The notes under the pieces: model-generated
Database searches by the model: none
What the model was told of the DNA's origin: nothing
What the model saw: only the letters and a program-made list of their open reading frames with translations
Source: Nitrospinae bacterium RIFCSPLOWO2_12_FULL_45_22
Lineage (GTDB): Bacteria > 2-12-FULL-45-22
Assembly (NCBI GenBank): GCA_001803565.1
Contig: MHDQ01000119.1
Span: 1-9,768 of the forward strand
Length of the DNA stretch: 9,768 nucleotides
Reading direction: 5' to 3'
Shown: in pieces, positions 7,749 to 9,768 of the stretch
How positions within the stretch are numbered: position 1 is the first letter of the stretch
How the letters are laid out: every line of letters starts with the position of its first letter
Position numbers and translations under genes: made by a program

Positions 7749-7771
7749 TTTATGACCCAGGGGGTCATAAA
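7749..7771. promoter_or_regulatory. Perfect 23-bp palindrome, probable operator upstream of the radical SAM promoter
   Basis: The arms tttatgaccc (7749-7758) and gggtcataaa (7762-7771) are a perfect 10-bp inverted repeat around a 3-nt centre. Its centre lies about 83 bp upstream of the predicted transcription start, a spacing compatible with an activator site. It also lies 58 bp past the end of the CoA-transferase gene, but no T-run follows the stem on the minus strand, so a terminator is less likely. The binding protein is unknown and no regulator gene is present in the window. Confidence 0.5.
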
Positions 7772-7828
7772 AACTTCCATAAGAAGGCAAAAAATTTTTA
7801 ATACCAAAGTTATGGTTTGTTTCTCCTA

Positions 7829-9148
7829 TTAAATTATCTTCTCCCCTTTTAGTCCCTCCAGATCTCCTCCCGTCAGGCCCAAATACTTGCCATAAATATA
7901 TTCATTATCAGCACCTATAGGCTTAGCAACCGTCTTGATGCGCGGTGGCGTCTTAGAGAAGCGAATAGGGAGGGGAGAGACGGTCATTTTTCCATAGTAA
8001 GGATCGTCAAAGTCTATGACAGAACCCCTAGCCCGATAATGGGGTTCCTGGCATATGTCTTTTGCATTCATCACCGGGGCACAGACGAAAGAGTATCTAT
8101 CCGCTATTTCCCGCAACTCATCCCGTGTGTATTGGCTAATCCAGGTATCGATGGTTGCCATGAGCTCCTCCTGATTTTCTACCCGTTCGTAATTGTTCAG
8201 AAAGCGGGGGTCATTTTTTAATTCCGGTTTTCCCATGGCCTCACACAGATTATGGAATATCTTATTGCTTCCACAGCCAATAATTACATACCCATCACTG
8301 CACTTTGTTACATAATAAGGGGCGACCACATCGTTTTTGTTACCCCGGCGCTCAAAAATATCCTTAAAGACACTATATCTAACCAGGGTATAATCCGAAA
8401 TCCTTATTAGTCCTTCAATCTGAGAAAATTCAATAAATTGTCCTTCACCCGTCTTTTCCCGATAATAAAGGGCAGCCATAATAGCAGCAAAACCCCAAAT
8501 AGCCCCTACTGTATCACCGATCCCTAATGACTGGGTGGGAATACCGGGATATTTGGGGTCATCTTCAGGAAAGCCAGTCGCATAAAGCTTACCTCCATAT
8601 GCCTGGGCCAGCAGATCATAAGAGATCATATCTGCTTTAGGTCCCCATTGTCCCGGTCCATTGGTAGCCAGATAGATAAGACGGGGGTTTTCTTTGTTTA
8701 GATGACGATACCCTAATCCCCACTTATCCATAGCCCCTGCCCGGAGGTTTTCGAGAATGACATCGGTATCAGGCATTAGGGCAAACTTCTTAAATATTTC
8801 CTGACCTTTCTGGGTAGTTATATCGAGTGTGACATGATATTTATTTCTCGCAGTGGTAAAGGTAATCAAATTCGATCCCTTTATTTCATGCTTCCTAGAA
8901 CCAGCATAGCGGATAGTATCGCCACCCATAGGGAGATTCTGACGATTTCCTGGCGGCAACTCAAATTTTATAACCTCAGCCCCTAACTCTGCCATAAAAC
9001 AGGAAACCATAGGACCGTTTAAGGCAGTGGCGACCTCAAGTACCCTTACCCCTTTTAACAATTCAGGCTTTTCCCTGACTTTGGATGGATCAAACATAGA
9101 CCTGGCATAATCATGATACTCTTCCTTTTTCCATTCACTCTTTTGCAT
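7829..9148 (-). CDS. CaiB/BaiF family (family III) CoA-transferase
   Basis: A 439-residue cytoplasmic enzyme that transfers CoA between carboxylic acids through enzyme-anhydride and thioester intermediates on an aspartate. Family landmarks appear in order: LKGVRVLEVATALNGP (31-46), LGAEVIKFE, NKYHVTLDI (102-110), ILENLRAGAMDKWGLGY (131-147), and SYDLLAQAYGG (176-186) with Asp178 in the position of the catalytic aspartate. GIGDTVGAIWGFAAIMAALYYREKTGEGQFIEFSQIE (209-245) follows. An extra 30 or so residues precede the usual N-terminal start, making it slightly longer than typical members. ATG 9148 follows a GGGAGGA ribosome binding site (9156-9162). It is the first gene of the cluster, 269 bp ahead of the radical SAM genes, which have their own promoter. 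By analogy with BbsEF and BaiF it would activate an acid to its CoA ester, but donor and acceptor cannot be read from the sequence. Confidence 0.93.
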   Translation of the reverse strand: MQKSEWKKEEYHDYARSMFDPSKVREKPELLKGVRVLEVATALNGPMVSCFMAELGAEVIKFELPPGNRQNLPMGGDTIRYAGSRKHEIKGSNLITFTTARNKYHVTLDITTQKGQEIFKKFALMPDTDVILENLRAGAMDKWGLGYRHLNKENPRLIYLATNGPGQWGPKADMISYDLLAQAYGGKLYATGFPEDDPKYPGIPTQSLGIGDTVGAIWGFAAIMAALYYREKTGEGQFIEFSQIEGLIRISDYTLVRYSVFKDIFERRGNKNDVVAPYYVTKCSDGYVIIGCGSNKIFHNLCEAMGKPELKNDPRFLNNYERVENQEELMATIDTWISQYTRDELREIADRYSFVCAPVMNAKDICQEPHYRARGSVIDFDDPYYGKMTVSPLPIRFSKTPPRIKTVAKPIGADNEYIYGKYLGLTGGDLEGLKGEKII

Positions 9149-9230
9149 ATTCCTATCCTCCCATTATGCCCCAACCTCGGGGGTTTGGCTTACTATTTGA
9201 CAAATCCATATGGAATAAAAAAAAGGGGGT

Positions 9231-9251
9231 ATTCACTTGACTCAAGTGAAT
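9231..9251. promoter_or_regulatory. Perfect 21-bp palindrome upstream of the CoA-transferase gene
   Basis: The arms attcacttga (9231-9240) and tcaagtgaat (9242-9251) are a perfect 10-bp inverted repeat around one base, 83 bp before ATG 9148. Size and symmetry suit a dimeric repressor of the TetR or GntR kind. On the minus strand the palindrome is followed by ACCCCC and eight T (9224-9217), and a GGG lies on its other side, so a terminator or attenuator is an alternative reading. No clear -35/-10 pair was found nearby. Confidence 0.45.
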
Positions 9252-9684
9252 TTTCCCTAACATATTGAACTTATTGGGTTTCTGTACATTTCATTGTGTG
9301 AGGCCAGGATGTGTAATAAGTCTCTATATTTCAATAAGTTAGCTGTTGCATACTTGAACAAAGGGGATACCCCCTTTAAAAAAATAAAAAACATATGGGA
9401 GGAATCACCTATCAGTGGTGAATGAGACAGAAGAAACAACGGGCATGTCCAGGTACCGGTACTGGGGGAGGTGAGCTAGCACTGATATTTCTTTGTTTTT
9501 GGCGAAAGCTGGCAGTCGAACGGTCGCTTCAAAAGTGCAGACTGGTGATTACTCCTCATCAACTCAACAACCAGTGAAAATCTGGATTCAAAGACCAATT
9601 AATTATTTGAATAATGAGGTATTCGAACAGCTAGTCGAATTTTATTATATCCTTGTGTGATATGTCAACCTCTTATTATGTTTT
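9252..9684. other. Intergenic region without a convincing gene
   Basis: Both strands hold only short frames. A TTG-start frame at 9257-9439 (minus) and an ATG frame at 9422-9577 (plus, 51 residues) lack good ribosome binding sites and recognisable content. The stretch contains a hairpin at 9360-9377 and a short inverted repeat attcga/tcgaat at 9621-9640. It separates the CoA-transferase gene from the insertion-sequence-like end. Confidence 0.45.
9360..9377. repeat. GC hairpin aaagggg-atac-ccccttt next to an A-rich tract
   Basis: A perfect 7-bp inverted repeat with a 4-nt loop, followed on the plus strand by aaaaaaataaaaaacatatggg. The ATACCCCCTTT...CATATGG pattern recurs in inverted orientation at 9206-9234 beside the 21-bp palindrome. 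The function is unknown. Confidence 0.4.
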
Positions 9685-9768
9685 TGTCAAGCCAAAATAG
9701 AAATGTCCTCTTTTTACCAAAATAGAAATGTCCGGTTTTAAGGTACTGGAAGTATCCGTTCTCTCTCC
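9685..9768. mobile_element. Probable terminus of an insertion sequence running off the right edge
   Basis: Two identical 17-bp direct repeats, ccaaaatagaaatgtcc, lie at 9692-9708 and 9717-9733, exactly 25 bp apart, just inside a 'tgtcaagcc' end. Repeated short blocks of this type near a TGT end are typical of IS21-like and related element termini, where they bind transposase. No transposase coding sequence falls inside the window, so the exact boundary and the family are uncertain. Confidence 0.45.

Noticed and set aside
9257-9439. 60-residue minus-strand ORF with a TTG start
   Set aside because: No ribosome binding site, a weak start codon and AT-rich low-information content; it overlaps the hairpin region.
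9422-9577. 51-residue plus-strand ORF beginning MRQKKQRACPG
   Set aside because: The GGGAGG upstream is too far from the ATG, no family is recognisable, and it is the only plus-strand candidate in the window.

Overview
This window looks like anaerobe DNA, most likely from a Desulfobacterota-type (deltaproteobacterial) or similar syntrophic or sulfate-reducing bacterium. The clues are moderate GC, strong GGAGG-type ribosome binding sites, a CoA-thioester gene set of the kind such organisms use for anaerobic degradation, B12-binding radical SAM proteins, and small dispersed repeats in the gaps. The lineage is an inference; no rRNA or other marker gene is present.

All convincing genes lie on the minus strand and read from right to left. 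In transcription order they are: a CaiB/BaiF family CoA-transferase (7829-9148); two tandem B12-binding-domain radical SAM paralogues of about 600 residues each (5751-7559 and 3773-5578); a gap of about 580 bp with a dispersed repeat, AT-rich palindromes and a possible gene remnant; a hydroxymethylglutaryl-CoA-synthase-like protein fused to a zinc-ribbon/OB-fold (DUF35) domain (1773-3191); and an SCP2-type thiolase 15 bp behind it (543-1757). A further gap of about 520 bp holds a MITE-like palindromic element. At the left edge are the first codons of another minus-strand gene (1-25). The right end (9149-9768) has no convincing gene. It carries a 21-bp palindrome upstream of the CoA-transferase gene and, at the edge, short direct repeats resembling the terminus of an insertion sequence.

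Taken together, the genes suggest a CoA-dependent pathway. The CaiB/BaiF enzyme would move CoA onto a carboxylic acid. The radical SAM/B12 pair would carry out a difficult carbon-centred step, such as methylation or another radical conversion. The thiolase with its HMGCS/OB-fold partner would cleave or condense the resulting acyl-CoA. The layout recalls the bbs (benzylsuccinate) pathway, which has a CaiB-type CoA-transferase and a thiolase with an OB-fold partner, and the archaeal thiolase/HMGCS/DUF35 complex. The substrate cannot be read from the sequence. The most notable point is that the HMGCS-like domain appears to have lost all three catalytic residues (Glu, Cys, His), which suggests a partner or scaffold role rather than classical HMG-CoA synthesis.
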